The notes under the pieces: model-generated
The model's input: the letters and a program-made list of their open reading frames with translations, nothing else
What the model was told of the DNA's origin: nothing
Databases searched by the model: none
Made by a program: the position numbers and the translations under genes
Shown here: positions 35,088 through 43,830 of the stretch, piece after piece
How the letters are laid out: every line of letters starts with the position of its first letter
How positions within the stretch are numbered: the first letter of the stretch is position 1
NCBI GenBank assembly: GCA_030743005.1
Contig: JASLTG010000012.1
Location: 1-64,000 of the forward strand
Direction: 5' to 3'
DNA length: 64,000 nt
Source of the DNA: Acidimicrobiales bacterium
GTDB lineage: Bacteria; Actinomycetota; Acidimicrobiia; Acidimicrobiales; Poriferisodalaceae

Positions 35088-35462
35088 GAGGATAGTGAGC
35101 GGTACCTTGGTTATTGGACCATTGTCTATTCGGCAATGAGCTTCAATACTGGTTGGCTCTGTTAGTTCCAAAGTTGCCTGAACCAGGTTGTAACCGAACT
35201 TTCCCGGTTCGACAGTAACCGGTTGGACGTTACGAACGTCCATTGACTCACCGTCAGCTTCGAAGGTCACCTCTAAAGCTGCTAAGCCCTGGTGTGTCTC
35301 AGGGCATCGAAGTAACACCATCAGGTGAGGCTGGATGGTGGTTGGGAAAGCCCCTTGGGGCGTCAATGAGAAATGAACCCCGGATAGGTCCAGCCGCGCC
35401 GACCCACCTTCAGCTTGACGCATTTCAAAGTGTTCGACAAAGAGCGCTGTAATGATCTCCAC
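35079..35462 (-). CDS. Small beta-rich protein, DUF6941-like
   Basis: A 127-residue beta-strand protein without membrane segments: ITALFVEHFEMRQAEGGSARLDLSGVHF, then FPTTIQPHLMVLLRC and a C-terminal ALEVTFEADG and VQATLELTEPTSIEAHCRID. The layout resembles the DUF6941 family, but this is tentative. It is the first gene of a two-gene unit with the FIST protein. The GTG has TAATCT 6 nt upstream. Confidence 0.6.
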   Translation of the reverse strand: MEIITALFVEHFEMRQAEGGSARLDLSGVHFSLTPQGAFPTTIQPHLMVLLRCPETHQGLAALEVTFEADGESMDVRNVQPVTVEPGKFGYNLVQATLELTEPTSIEAHCRIDNGPITKVPLTILAP

Positions 35463-35468
35463 AAACTG

Positions 35469-35474
35469 AGATTA
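35469..35474 (-). promoter_or_regulatory. Candidate leaderless -10 box for the small-protein/FIST unit
   Basis: TAATCT on the minus strand, 6 nt before GTG 35462. Confidence 0.4.
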
Positions 35475-35582
35475 TGCGGGGTGAAGCGCTTCGCCTCAAG
35501 TCTGTTGCAGGATTTCCAATTAAGGATAAGTTTTTCGCTGGATGTCACCTGTTCTCGCGGTGCAGAAAGTCTTGGAAATCGA

Positions 35583-36227
35583 ATGAGTTCTCACCATGAT
35601 GCAGGTAGGGAAGTCCCGATGTTTCCCTTGGGGACGGTGCTTCTCCCAGGAGGCATTCTCCCCTTACACGTCTTCGAAGACCGTTACCGGGCATTAACTG
35701 AGTATTGCATCAGCAACGAAGCCCAATTTGGGGTAGTGCTGATTGAGAGAGGACAGGAGGTCGGCGGTGGTGATGTGAGGGCGCCTGTCGGCTGCCTGGC
35801 AGACATCATTCAACATGAAGTTTTCCCTGACGGAAGAGCAAATTTAGTTGCTTTAGGGACAACACGGATCGATATAAAAGAGTGGAAATCAAATCAGCCA
35901 TACCCAACGGCGCTAGTCACCGAAATTGCTGATAGTTCCACTGAAGAGTCACCCGTTCGAGCCTTGGAGGTGTTGCGGCGGCTCTGCATGTTCGTCGAGG
36001 CCGCACAAAATAGGGGCTACAAAGTGCCACCAATTGACGAACAAGCTTTGACAGTAGGCGTCGAGGCATCCGAACTCACGTATCGGATAGCTGACCTGAC
36101 CCCGTCTGGACCGTTTGACCGGCAAAGAGTATTAACAGCCTCTAGCTGTGGAGAAAGATTGGACATAATCGAAGAACAGCTGCAGGGTCTGGAAGAGATT
36201 CTCTCAGCTGAGCAAGGTGAGCAGTAA
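35583..36227 (+). CDS. LON-protease substrate-binding-domain protein
   Basis: A 214-residue protein with the Lon N-terminal (LAN) domain and no ATPase or protease part. MFPLGTVLLPGGILPLHVFEDRYRAL (about residues 13-38; shown by MFPLGTVLLPGGILPLHVFE), FGVVLIERG and GCLADI are typical. Such proteins are common in actinobacteria; function is unclear. ATG 35583 is the first start next to the domain; the frame is open back to 35415. Confidence 0.82.
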   Translation: MSSHHDAGREVPMFPLGTVLLPGGILPLHVFEDRYRALTEYCISNEAQFGVVLIERGQEVGGGDVRAPVGCLADIIQHEVFPDGRANLVALGTTRIDIKEWKSNQPYPTALVTEIADSSTEESPVRALEVLRRLCMFVEAAQNRGYKVPPIDEQALTVGVEASELTYRIADLTPSGPFDRQRVLTASSCGERLDIIEEQLQGLEEILSAEQGEQ

Positions 36228-36293
36228 CTCTTTGTGGCGTCGGCCTGTGAGTCTGGCATGCTGAACGTTGGAAAGTCCGAGTTGGCAGGCACT

Positions 36294-36617
36294 ATGGCAC
36301 GTGAAAATACAGGACTAAAGGCTGACTTCGAAGGTCTCGTTTCGACTTTGCGCGCCTACGTGAAACAAGAGACCCTTGGCCCAATCCGAGGACTCGGACG
36401 ATATTTGGGCTTTGGGCTTGCAGGTACAGTTTGCTTCGCTATAGCCGAGGGCTTTTTGGTACTTGGCGTGGTCCGCGTTTTGCAAACCACAACTACAACC
36501 TTCAGAGACAATCTAAGTTTCGTTCCCTATCTAGGGGGAGTGCTCGCTTCGGTAGCGTTTGTTTATCTAGCGGTGGTAGCCCTCAAACACGACGGAAAGC
36601 GACACGCGAATGACTAA
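36294..36617 (+). CDS. Small membrane protein with two helices, holin/phage-shock-like topology
   Basis: A 107-residue protein: an N-terminal amphipathic helix (LKADFEGLVSTLRAYVKQE), then two hydrophobic segments (YLGFGLAGTVCFAIAEGFLVLG and SFVPYLGGVLASVAFVYLAVV), then a short basic tail. The pattern recalls actinobacterial phage-holin-family (DUF1469) proteins, though I cannot confirm membership. The frame is open to 36234; ATG 36294 has AGGC upstream. It overlaps the next gene by 8 bp. Confidence 0.65.
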   Translation: MARENTGLKADFEGLVSTLRAYVKQETLGPIRGLGRYLGFGLAGTVCFAIAEGFLVLGVVRVLQTTTTTFRDNLSFVPYLGGVLASVAFVYLAVVALKHDGKRHAND

Positions 36618-36834
36618 CCGAAGCAGCGAATCCGATTCACGGATCACCTCCGACGATTTGCAGGAACGATTCAGCCGCCTAACCGGGGAGTCGGACGAGA
36701 ACCCTGCTCCAATGCAACGTCCGGGCATTGTCGCCGGGGCAGTACTGATTTCCGGAATGTTGGTCATCGCTTTCCTTCTTGGCCGACGCTTGGGCAATAA
36801 ACGCTCCACCTTCGTAGAGATCGTCAGGGTCTAA
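36610..36834 (+). CDS. Small single-pass membrane protein
   Basis: A 74-residue protein: a charged N-terminus (DDLQERFSRLTGESDEN), one hydrophobic helix (IVAGAVLISGMLVIAFLLG), then basic RRLGNKRS. No known domain. It overlaps the genes on both sides, so the small proteins 36294-37070 are one coupled unit. Confidence 0.6.
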   Translation: MTNRSSESDSRITSDDLQERFSRLTGESDENPAPMQRPGIVAGAVLISGMLVIAFLLGRRLGNKRSTFVEIVRV

Positions 36835-37070
36835 TGAAGATAAAGGATGAGATTAGCGGGATCAGGTTGAGCCGCTTTGTGAAGGCTTCTTGGCAACGAG
36901 GACGCCAAGGAAATGGGCTCTGGATGGCGTTCGCCATTGTTGCTGCGACAATGAGGGCCCTTCGTCACCTGAGTAAACGGAAACCGAGGACAGTACACAA
37001 GAGGGAGCTGTTGCCTGGCCAGTCGGTAAGGATCGATCATCTCCAAAGAAAACAAACCGGTAACGGCTGA
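36834..37070 (+). CDS. Small basic protein, third of the coupled trio
   Basis: A 78-residue basic protein (FVKASWQRGRQGNGLWMAF, then RALRHLSKRKPRTVHKRELLPGQSVRIDHL) with one weakly hydrophobic stretch (residues about 29-42). No recognised family. The last part, ELLPGQSVRID, resembles a similar segment in other small actinobacterial proteins. One-base overlap with the gene before, and with trmI after. Confidence 0.6.
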   Translation: MKIKDEISGIRLSRFVKASWQRGRQGNGLWMAFAIVAATMRALRHLSKRKPRTVHKRELLPGQSVRIDHLQRKQTGNG

Positions 37071-37852
37071 TGGACGGTGAAGGCCCAGAGTTGAAGGCCG
37101 GAGAGCGGATCGTCCTGATCGACAATCGACAACGACGATACCTAGTCGAATTGAAAGCAGGGGGAGAGTTCCATTCTCACGCAGGAGTCGTGCCCCATGA
37201 TGAGATCATTGGCAGCCCTGAAGGAAGCGAGTATCGGACCGCCTCTAATGCTCGCTTCGTCGGATTGCGACCCACGCTTAGCGACCATGTTCTGAAAATG
37301 CCCAGAGGAGCCCAAGTTATTTACCCAAAGGATCTCGGCCCGATTCTGATGTTGGCGGATGTGTCACCAAAACAGCGGGTGCTTGAATCCGGCGTTGGCT
37401 CGGGGGCCCTCTCAACAACGCTTTTAAGGGCGGGTGCTTATGTCACCGGATATGAGATTCGGGAAGACTTTGCCGAAACCGCTAAATCTAATGTTGAGAA
37501 ATTCCTTGGGCCTGACGCAATGGGGCATTATGACGTCAAAATCCAGGACGCATATCAACCACATGTCGATGTTGGCTTCGATCGTGCAGTTCTGGATCTT
37601 CCAGAGCCCTGGCAGGTGGTTCCACATTTGGAGACATCGCTCCGCAGCGGCGGGATTCTGGTGGCGTACAACCCTTCAATAATCCAAGTTCAAAATTTAC
37701 GAAAACGCCTAAGCGAAGGACCGTGGGCCTTGACTGAAACCGTCGAGGTTCTAAACCGCACGTGGCATGTCGAGGGAAATTCAGTACGCCCTGACCATCG
37801 AATGGTCGCACATACGGGCTTCTTGACACACGCTCGTCTGATCGAAGCCTGA
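37070..37852 (+). CDS. trmI: tRNA (adenine(58)-N1)-methyltransferase TrmI
   Basis: A 260-residue SAM-dependent methyltransferase. The N-terminal part (LKAGERIVLIDNRQRRYLVELKAGGEFHSHAG; shown by FHSHAGVVPHDEIIGSPEG) and the motif I VLESGVGSGALSTTLLRA (about residues 103-120) with GYEIREDFAETAKSN fit TrmI. It methylates A58 in the T-loop. Rossmann motif IV is DRAVLDLPEPW. The start overlaps the small gene before by 1 bp. Confidence 0.9.
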   Translation: MDGEGPELKAGERIVLIDNRQRRYLVELKAGGEFHSHAGVVPHDEIIGSPEGSEYRTASNARFVGLRPTLSDHVLKMPRGAQVIYPKDLGPILMLADVSPKQRVLESGVGSGALSTTLLRAGAYVTGYEIREDFAETAKSNVEKFLGPDAMGHYDVKIQDAYQPHVDVGFDRAVLDLPEPWQVVPHLETSLRSGGILVAYNPSIIQVQNLRKRLSEGPWALTETVEVLNRTWHVEGNSVRPDHRMVAHTGFLTHARLIEA

Positions 37853-37862
37853 GTGGGGCACA

Positions 37863-39041
37863 GTGGTCTTTGACGCACTTGCTGGGGTGCTTCTCTTATT
37901 GGCGGTAATAGCCGGTTGGCGGGGAGGCTTTATTGGTCGTCTCGGCGCATGGGTCGGTTTCGCAGTCGGAGGTTTAGCTACTGCGCGTTGGGTTGGATCA
38001 GCTATCGAGCTGGTAAACATAGACGGGCAAAACCAGCGACTTGCAGTGGCTGCTGCTGCTGTACTTCTAGGAGCATTCCTAGGTCACGGCGTTGGAAGAC
38101 GCCTAGCGAGAGGCCTTCGGGGTTTAGTTCCCCGCCCTTTCCGTTGGGTCGACTCGATAATCGGTGTCTTCGTCGGGGTTGGATTCGTTGCTTTATTCAT
38201 TTGGATACTACTTCCCCCTCTGGCCGCTGCTAACGGCTGGCCAGAGAGGCAGTCTGAACAGTCGAAAATCGTTGAACTTGTGGACCAGTACGCACCAATG
38301 ACCCCATCAGCAACGGGTCTGTTGGGGCAACTCCTAGTCAACTGGTCCAGCATCTCCACGTTTCGTCCCGAAGAGGGTCCTCCAGACGTAGGTCAACCGC
38401 CAGAAGAGATTTCGGTAACTGCAGACGTTCTAGAAAGAGCAGCGGCGTCGGTCGTTCGAGTGCAAACCATCGCCTGTAGTCAACGACAAAATGGCACAGC
38501 CTTCGCTATTGCTCCGGGACTGGTTTTAACTAACGCGCATGTGGTAGCTGGCGCCAAAAAAGTAGAAATTGCCTTGCCGGGTGAGGAGCTAAAACCGGCG
38601 ACTGTCACTGCGTTTGACCCTGAACGAGACCTTGCACTCATCCGTATTGAAGTTGAGCTACCTGCACTGTCACTTCAAACCCCACTAGAAGGACAACTGG
38701 CGGCTGTTATTGGCCACCCTCTAGGAGGTCCGCTACGCACAGCCCCAATTCGATTAGTCGAGCGGGTGACCGCGAATGGCGAAGACATCTACCGATCATT
38801 GGAGACAAAGAGAAAGATCTGGTTTGCAGCGGCGAATCTGAAATCGGGCGACAGTGGAGCCCCCGTAATCGACACCAATGGGGATGTGTTGGGCGTAGTC
38901 TTCTCGATAGCTCCAGCTACAGCCGCAGATCACGAACGCGCCGCTTATGTCTTGGATAGATCCGAGATCGCTGGCTTTATGGCCGAAGTGGCCGCGTTCG
39001 AAGAACGTAGCGTTGTCAACACAGGCAAGTGTTTGAAATAG
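37863..39041 (+). CDS. MarP-like membrane-anchored serine protease (CvpA + trypsin-like)
   Basis: A 392-residue protein. Residues 1-120 hold four hydrophobic helices of CvpA type (LAGVLLLLAVIAGWRGGFIG, then VGFVALFIWILLPPLA). A trypsin-like domain follows with all three catalytic residues: His in TNAHVVAG (about 225), Asp in DPERDLALIRI (about 255) and Ser in KSGDSGAPVID (about 330). It resembles the MarP acid-stress protease of Mycobacterium. GTG start 10 bp after trmI, with GTGGGG upstream. No PDZ domain is present. Confidence 0.85.
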   Translation: MVFDALAGVLLLLAVIAGWRGGFIGRLGAWVGFAVGGLATARWVGSAIELVNIDGQNQRLAVAAAAVLLGAFLGHGVGRRLARGLRGLVPRPFRWVDSIIGVFVGVGFVALFIWILLPPLAAANGWPERQSEQSKIVELVDQYAPMTPSATGLLGQLLVNWSSISTFRPEEGPPDVGQPPEEISVTADVLERAAASVVRVQTIACSQRQNGTAFAIAPGLVLTNAHVVAGAKKVEIALPGEELKPATVTAFDPERDLALIRIEVELPALSLQTPLEGQLAAVIGHPLGGPLRTAPIRLVERVTANGEDIYRSLETKRKIWFAAANLKSGDSGAPVIDTNGDVLGVVFSIAPATAADHERAAYVLDRSEIAGFMAEVAAFEERSVVNTGKCLK

Positions 39042-39072
39042 AGGTTCAGTCAGCGAGCGCTCCGAAGCCTAA

Positions 39073-39306
39073 CTAGGCCTCAATGTAAATACATTCCCCA
39101 GGACATTCTTCGGCCGACTCGATGACAGCGTCTAGCTGGCCGTCAGCAAAATTCGCGAGAGCCTCAGCGCCTCCCGGGTCCGACATGACGTTGCCATCTT
39201 CGACCACGTAGGCCAAACCATCGTCAAGCAAAGTGAATACGTCAGGTGCTATCTCTTCACAGAGACCGTCGCCTGTGCAGAGATCTTGGTCAATCCAGAC
39301 CTTCAT
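39073..39306 (-). CDS. Ferredoxin (single cluster, P450-type)
   Basis: A 77-residue ferredoxin. Cysteines are CTGDGLC (C10, C16) and CPGEC (C68, C72) with DVFTLLDDGLAYV between, the pattern of small actinobacterial 3Fe-4S or 4Fe-4S ferredoxins that feed cytochrome P450s and other oxygenases. No such partner is next door. GAAAGG gives its ribosome site. Confidence 0.85.
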   Translation of the reverse strand: MKVWIDQDLCTGDGLCEEIAPDVFTLLDDGLAYVVEDGNVMSDPGGAEALANFADGQLDAVIESAEECPGECIYIEA

Positions 39307-39355
39307 TTTGGTGCCTTTCTTCTTCGTGCAAGAAAGCTCGGCTGTTCCAGGGGAA

Positions 39356-39379
39356 GCTCCACTCAGGGTGAAGTGGAGC
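39356..39379. repeat. 8-bp inverted repeat between the ferredoxin and proteasome genes
   Basis: GCTCCACT-CAGGGTGA-AGTGGAGC, a perfect 8-bp stem 50 bp upstream of the ferredoxin start and 142 bp upstream of mpa. Either an operator for the divergent promoters or a hairpin in the ferredoxin leader. The rest of 39307-39520 shows no gene. Confidence 0.45.
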
Positions 39380-39520
39380 AGAGATTAATTTACCTTGATC
39401 GAGAAGAGGAGGCACATCTTTCTTCAAAGGTTCTCGCCAAAGGATTTGATGGGTTGAGCCACTTCGAGCGCGGATTCGTGTAGCTTCCCGTCCAGACGCG
39501 AGCAATGGCTGAGGACCGCT

Positions 39521-41290
39521 ATGTCAAGCCAGGACGATATGAGTGACCAAGAAACCACTCCAGGGGACATATCCGCGCTTCGAAGTCAAATACGAGCTCT
39601 TGAATCTGAGGTAGGTCTTCTCCGACGCAAGCTGGTCGATACACCAAAGCGAGTCACAACCCTTGAGGAACGTCTTCTTGAAACCAAAGGACAGCTTGCT
39701 CAGGCAGTTTCGCAGAATGAAAAGCTCACTTTCACGCTTCGCGAGGCCAGAGAACATATAGCAACACTGCGAGAAGAAGTAGAGAAGCTGACGCAACCTC
39801 CGTCGGCTTATGGGACCTTCATAGGCGCGAATGACGATGGAACTGTTGATGTCCATGCGAATGGGCGAAAGGTCAGGGTCAGTCTCCATCCAGATCTCCG
39901 TGGATCAGAGCTTGAAGCAGGGGCAGAAGTAGTTCTAAACGAATCCCTAAATGTAGTTATGTCACGTGACCCAGGAACTTCAGGTGAGGTAGTTGTCCTG
40001 AAAGAAGTGCTGTCTGACGGGCAGCGGGCGTTAGTGGCAGGCCGTGCCGACGAAGAGCGAGTGGTTGATCTAGGCGATCATTTAAAAGAACAGAAAATGA
40101 GGGCAGGGGACAGCCTGCTCTTAGACGCTCGGGCGAACCTGGTTCTCGAACGACTGCCCCGACCAGAAGTTGATGAACTGCTTTTGGAAGAGGTCCCAGA
40201 CGTCACCTACGCAGCTATTGGCGGTTTGGACGGACAAATCGAGCAGATCACAGACGCGGTGGAACTTCCCTACTTGCATCAAGACCTTTTTCGGGAATAC
40301 GACCTGCCAGCACCGAAAGGGATCCTCCTCTACGGGCCTCCAGGGTGCGGTAAGACCCTGATAGCCAAAGCTGTCGCGAATTCTCTAGCGAACAAAGTGG
40401 CGGAGGCCTCGGGGGACAAGGACGCCCAAAGCTTCTTTATCAATATCAAAGGGCCCGAACTTCTCAACAAGTACGTCGGTGAGACGGAAAGACAAATTAG
40501 GCAGATCTTTCAACGCGCTAGAGAAAAGGCAAGCGAGGGCTGGCCAGTCATCGTATTTTTCGATGAAATGGAGTCCCTGTTTCGCACGCGTGGAAGTGGG
40601 ATTAGTTCCGACATGGAATCAACCGTGGTACCTCAGTTGCTCGCCGAAATCGACGGAGTTGAAGGCCTGAGGAACGTCATCGTGATCGGCGCTTCCAACC
40701 GAGAAGACCTGATCGATCCGGCTATTCTCCGGCCTGGCCGACTTGACGTAAAGATTAAGATTCATCGACCAGACGAGGCCGCTGCCTCAGCGATCTTTAC
40801 CACCTACCTGACCCAGGACCTGCCGATTGATCCGATCGAGATCGAGGAACTCGGAGGTGGCGAGCCCGACAAAACGATACGGGTCATGATTGAACGCACT
40901 GTTGAAGAGATGTACCGACCCGAAGACCACAACCAGTTTTTAGAGGTTACGTATCAAAACGGCGACAAAGAGATCATGTATTTCAAAGACTTCGCGTCCG
41001 GGGCCATGATTGAAAATATCGTTCGGCGGTCGAAGAAAACAGCGATAAAGCGTTCGATCGCAACTGGAAGCTATGGGATTCGGTTGGATGATTTATTGGG
41101 CTCCATTCGCCAGGAATACAAAGAGCATGAGGATCTTCCGAACACGACTAATCCCGATGATTGGGCCAAAATCTCTGGCAAAAAGGGGGAGCGAATTGTT
41201 TTCATCCGAACGCTTCTCAGTGGCGACGACGAATTCGACGGTGAGGGTGGACGGGCCATCGAACGTGTTCAAACAGGTCAGTATCTCTAA
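39521..41290 (+). CDS. mpa: Proteasome-associated ATPase (Mpa/ARC)
   Basis: A 589-residue AAA+ unfoldase. An N-terminal coiled coil (about residues 12-90: [21 protein letters not shown]) binds Pup; an OB double domain follows; the AAA module has Walker [15 protein letters not shown] (about 272), Walker [12 protein letters not shown] (about 345) and the arginine-finger region [11 protein letters not shown]. It ends in QYL, the proteasome-docking motif of Mpa/ARC with a penultimate Tyr. Cytoplasmic hexamer that feeds pupylated proteins to the 20S core. Confidence 0.95.
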   Translation: MSSQDDMSDQETTPGDISALRSQIRALESEVGLLRRKLVDTPKRVTTLEERLLETKGQLAQAVSQNEKLTFTLREAREHIATLREEVEKLTQPPSAYGTFIGANDDGTVDVHANGRKVRVSLHPDLRGSELEAGAEVVLNESLNVVMSRDPGTSGEVVVLKEVLSDGQRALVAGRADEERVVDLGDHLKEQKMRAGDSLLLDARANLVLERLPRPEVDELLLEEVPDVTYAAIGGLDGQIEQITDAVELPYLHQDLFREYDLPAPKGILLYGPPGCGKTLIAKAVANSLANKVAEASGDKDAQSFFINIKGPELLNKYVGETERQIRQIFQRAREKASEGWPVIVFFDEMESLFRTRGSGISSDMESTVVPQLLAEIDGVEGLRNVIVIGASNREDLIDPAILRPGRLDVKIKIHRPDEAAASAIFTTYLTQDLPIDPIEIEELGGGEPDKTIRVMIERTVEEMYRPEDHNQFLEVTYQNGDKEIMYFKDFASGAMIENIVRRSKKTAIKRSIATGSYGIRLDDLLGSIRQEYKEHEDLPNTTNPDDWAKISGKKGERIVFIRTLLSGDDEFDGEGGRAIERVQTGQYL

Positions 41291-41306
41291 AGCCCCTCGG
41301 CGCAGC

Positions 41307-41312
41307 TAAGGT
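41307..41312 (+). promoter_or_regulatory. Candidate leaderless -10 box for dop
   Basis: TAAGGT, 6 nt before GTG 41319. It could give dop its own transcript besides read-through from mpa. Confidence 0.4.
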
Positions 41313-41318
41313 CGAACT

Positions 41319-42812
41319 GTGGCCGTTCATAAGGTTCTAGGAATAGAGACCGAATTTGGGATTCTGCACCGCAATGATGGTGAGTCCAATCCTGTTGCAG
41401 CGTCGTCGATGATCATAAATGCCTATGTGAATGGCTTCCTAGAGCGACGCGTGGGTTGGGACTTTGAAGACGAACACCCTGGTGTCGACGCCAGAGGGTT
41501 CAACGAATTTGATGCGCTTGCGCCAGAAATCGAAACCCATCTGGTCAACGCTGTACTTACCAACGGCGCTCGATACTACGTAGATCACGCTCACCCCGAA
41601 CTGTCGACGCCAGAGTGCACGGATGCTCTTCAGTGCACTACCTACGATCGAGCAGCCGAAGAAATCCTGATTCGCTCTATGGAAAAGGCAAATGAGCTCC
41701 TCCCTCCGGGAGAAGAGCTCATTATCCACAAGAACAACAGTGACGGCAAAGGAAACAGTTATGGGTGCCACGAGAACTATCTGGTGGATCGGGCGGTGCC
41801 CTTTGGACGGATAGTTCAGCAGGTAATGCCATTTTTTATTTCCCGGCAAGTATTTTGCGGCTCCGGGAAAATTGGTTCAGAAGCACCAGGGCTGACCCAC
41901 GCCGACGTGCCGTTTCAAATAACTCAGCGTGCAGATTTTTTCGAGGAGGAAGTAGGCCTCGAGACCACCCTAAAGAGACCCATTGTTAATACGCGTGATG
42001 AGCCACATGCAGACAGCAAAAAGTACCGGAGACTTCATGTAATTGTGGGCGACGCCAATATGAGTGAGTTGCAGACTTATCTGAAACTCGGCACCACGGC
42101 AATCGTCTTGGCCATGATCGATGACGATATGGCACCTAGTGACTGCGTCTTCGAAACCCCGGTCCATACTCTTCGGCAGATCAGTTACGACATCGACTTG
42201 GCGATGGTTCATCGTCTACTTAACGGCCAGAAAGTGTCAGCTCTGGATGTCCAATGGGCCTATTACGCCGCTGCAGAAAAATGGGCCGACCGTCACGGTT
42301 TTGAAGTCGTCGGGGGCGAGACGATCGGCAAGGATCTAATGACGCGGTGGAATGACGTACTCGTGGCACTCGAGAGCGACCCGGACTCACTTGTAGACTC
42401 CATCGACTGGATAGCTAAACGACGCCTTTACGAGGGATACCGGTCCAGGCATAACCTTGACTGGTCGGACCCGAAGCTTGCAGCGCTGGATTTGCAGTAT
42501 CACGATCTCAGACCAGATAAAGGCCTTGCTAGGCGCATAGGGCTGAAACGGATGACCGTTGACTCCGAAGTTGAAGTAGCTGTGGACAGCCCACCGCCGT
42601 CAACTCGCGCGTATTTCCGAGGTCGTTGCCTTGAACGATACCCAGACGAGATTGTTGCCGCGAATTGGGATTCCATGGTCTTTGACGTGGGCACTGACCC
42701 CCTGCGCCGCGTGCCAATGCTGGAGCCATTGAGGGGAACCGCTGCACACGTCGCTAACTTGTTAGATGAGTGCGACAATGCAGCCGAGCTATTAAGGCGT
42801 TTGGGGACATGA
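41319..42812 (+). CDS. dop: Depupylase / Pup deamidase Dop
   Basis: A 497-residue carboxylate-amine-ligase-fold enzyme. The N-terminal GIETEFGILH with catalytic Glu-Asp region, [25 protein letters not shown] (part: [17 protein letters not shown]) and [14 protein letters not shown] mark the Dop/PafA family; the extra loop after residue 40 (ASSMIINAYVNGFLERRVGW) is the Dop type. With a GGE-ending Pup it is needed for removing Pup from substrates, not for priming it. GTG start. Confidence 0.93.
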   Translation: MAVHKVLGIETEFGILHRNDGESNPVAASSMIINAYVNGFLERRVGWDFEDEHPGVDARGFNEFDALAPEIETHLVNAVLTNGARYYVDHAHPELSTPECTDALQCTTYDRAAEEILIRSMEKANELLPPGEELIIHKNNSDGKGNSYGCHENYLVDRAVPFGRIVQQVMPFFISRQVFCGSGKIGSEAPGLTHADVPFQITQRADFFEEEVGLETTLKRPIVNTRDEPHADSKKYRRLHVIVGDANMSELQTYLKLGTTAIVLAMIDDDMAPSDCVFETPVHTLRQISYDIDLAMVHRLLNGQKVSALDVQWAYYAAAEKWADRHGFEVVGGETIGKDLMTRWNDVLVALESDPDSLVDSIDWIAKRRLYEGYRSRHNLDWSDPKLAALDLQYHDLRPDKGLARRIGLKRMTVDSEVEVAVDSPPPSTRAYFRGRCLERYPDEIVAANWDSMVFDVGTDPLRRVPMLEPLRGTAAHVANLLDECDNAAELLRRLGT

Positions 42813-42848
42813 GAACCCAATAGAATTATCAAGAGTAGGAGGCTTTTC

Positions 42849-43040
42849 ATGGCTGAACGAGAACAAAGGCGCCGGCCGGCACCACGGACCGACGAGGTCG
42901 AAGTTGATGACGCGGTAAGTGCTGACTCTGGAGAGGAATTAAAAGCTGAGTTAGATGATCTGCTCGACGAAATAGACGACGTGCTTGAAACCAATGCCGA
43001 AGAATTCGTCAAAAACTATGTACAAAAGGGCGGCGAGTGA
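42849..43040 (+). CDS. pup: Prokaryotic ubiquitin-like protein Pup (GGE type)
   Basis: A 63-residue Pup. The conserved part [20 protein letters not shown] (about residues 34-53) is the helix that binds Mpa, and the end is VQKGGE. The C-terminal residue is Glu (GAG, 43035-43037), not the Gln of mycobacterial Pup, so no deamidation is needed before PafA links it to Lys. AGGAGG, 6 nt before the ATG, is the best ribosome site in the cluster. Its stop overlaps the prcB GTG. Confidence 0.96.
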   Translation: MAEREQRRRPAPRTDEVEVDDAVSADSGEELKAELDDLLDEIDDVLETNAEEFVKNYVQKGGE

Positions 43041-43822
43041 GTTCCATGCCGTTCTACGTTCCAGGCGAAGATCCTGGAACCGACTTCTTAAACCTGCTCC
43101 GCCGAAATGGGCTTGACCCGTTCCCGACTACCTTGCCCGGCACGATCGATGCAGGGCACGCCACAACCGTGTTGGCTTTGCGGTGCACCGGGGGAGTAGT
43201 GGTTGCCGGAGACCGGCGCGCAACAGCCGGACATCTGATCAGCCACCGGGACATGCAAAAAGTGTTCCCTGCCGACGAACATTCCGCAGTTGCTATTGCT
43301 GGGGCCGCAGGACCAGCAATCCAGATGGTGCGCGTATTTCAACTGCAACTCGAGTATTACGAAAAGATCGAAGGTAAGCCGCTGACCTTGGAAGGTAAAG
43401 CGAACCAACTCGCAGAGATGCTCCGAGGGCACCTTCCACAGGCGATGCAAGGTTTAGCCGTGGTGCCGATTTTTGCTGGTTTTGACCAGACTCGGGAGAG
43501 CGGTCGGCTTTTCCAGTTCGATGTGACCGGCGGTCGCTACGAAGAACAGGATTATGCAACGAGTGGGTCGGGAAGTCTTCACGCCGGCACGGTCATAAAA
43601 CTTGGATATCGGAAGGACCTATCCGAATCTGAGGCGTTGTCACTAGCGGTAAAGGCTCTTTGGCACGCGGCGGATGAAGACAGTGCAACGGGAGGCCCGG
43701 ACCCCATACGTGGTATTTACCCGGTACTCACAGTCATAACGGACCAAGGTTTCCGTCAGCTGAGCGACGAGGAGTCAGGTGCGGTCTTCGCGGACTTCAG
43801 AGAAGAACTAGCAGAAGGGTAA
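43037..43822 (+). CDS. prcB: 20S proteasome beta subunit
   Basis: A 261-residue catalytic subunit. A 42-residue propeptide ends at Ala42, giving Thr43 as the mature N-terminal nucleophile (HATTVLAL). Lys in GDRRAT-type segment ([16 protein letters not shown]) and GTDPIRG-like [11 protein letters not shown] are typical. GTG overlaps the pup stop by 4 bp, so Pup and protease are translated together. Confidence 0.95.
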   Translation: MSSMPFYVPGEDPGTDFLNLLRRNGLDPFPTTLPGTIDAGHATTVLALRCTGGVVVAGDRRATAGHLISHRDMQKVFPADEHSAVAIAGAAGPAIQMVRVFQLQLEYYEKIEGKPLTLEGKANQLAEMLRGHLPQAMQGLAVVPIFAGFDQTRESGRLFQFDVTGGRYEEQDYATSGSGSLHAGTVIKLGYRKDLSESEALSLAVKALWHAADEDSATGGPDPIRGIYPVLTVITDQGFRQLSDEESGAVFADFREELAEG

Positions 43823-43830
43823 AAGCAGAT

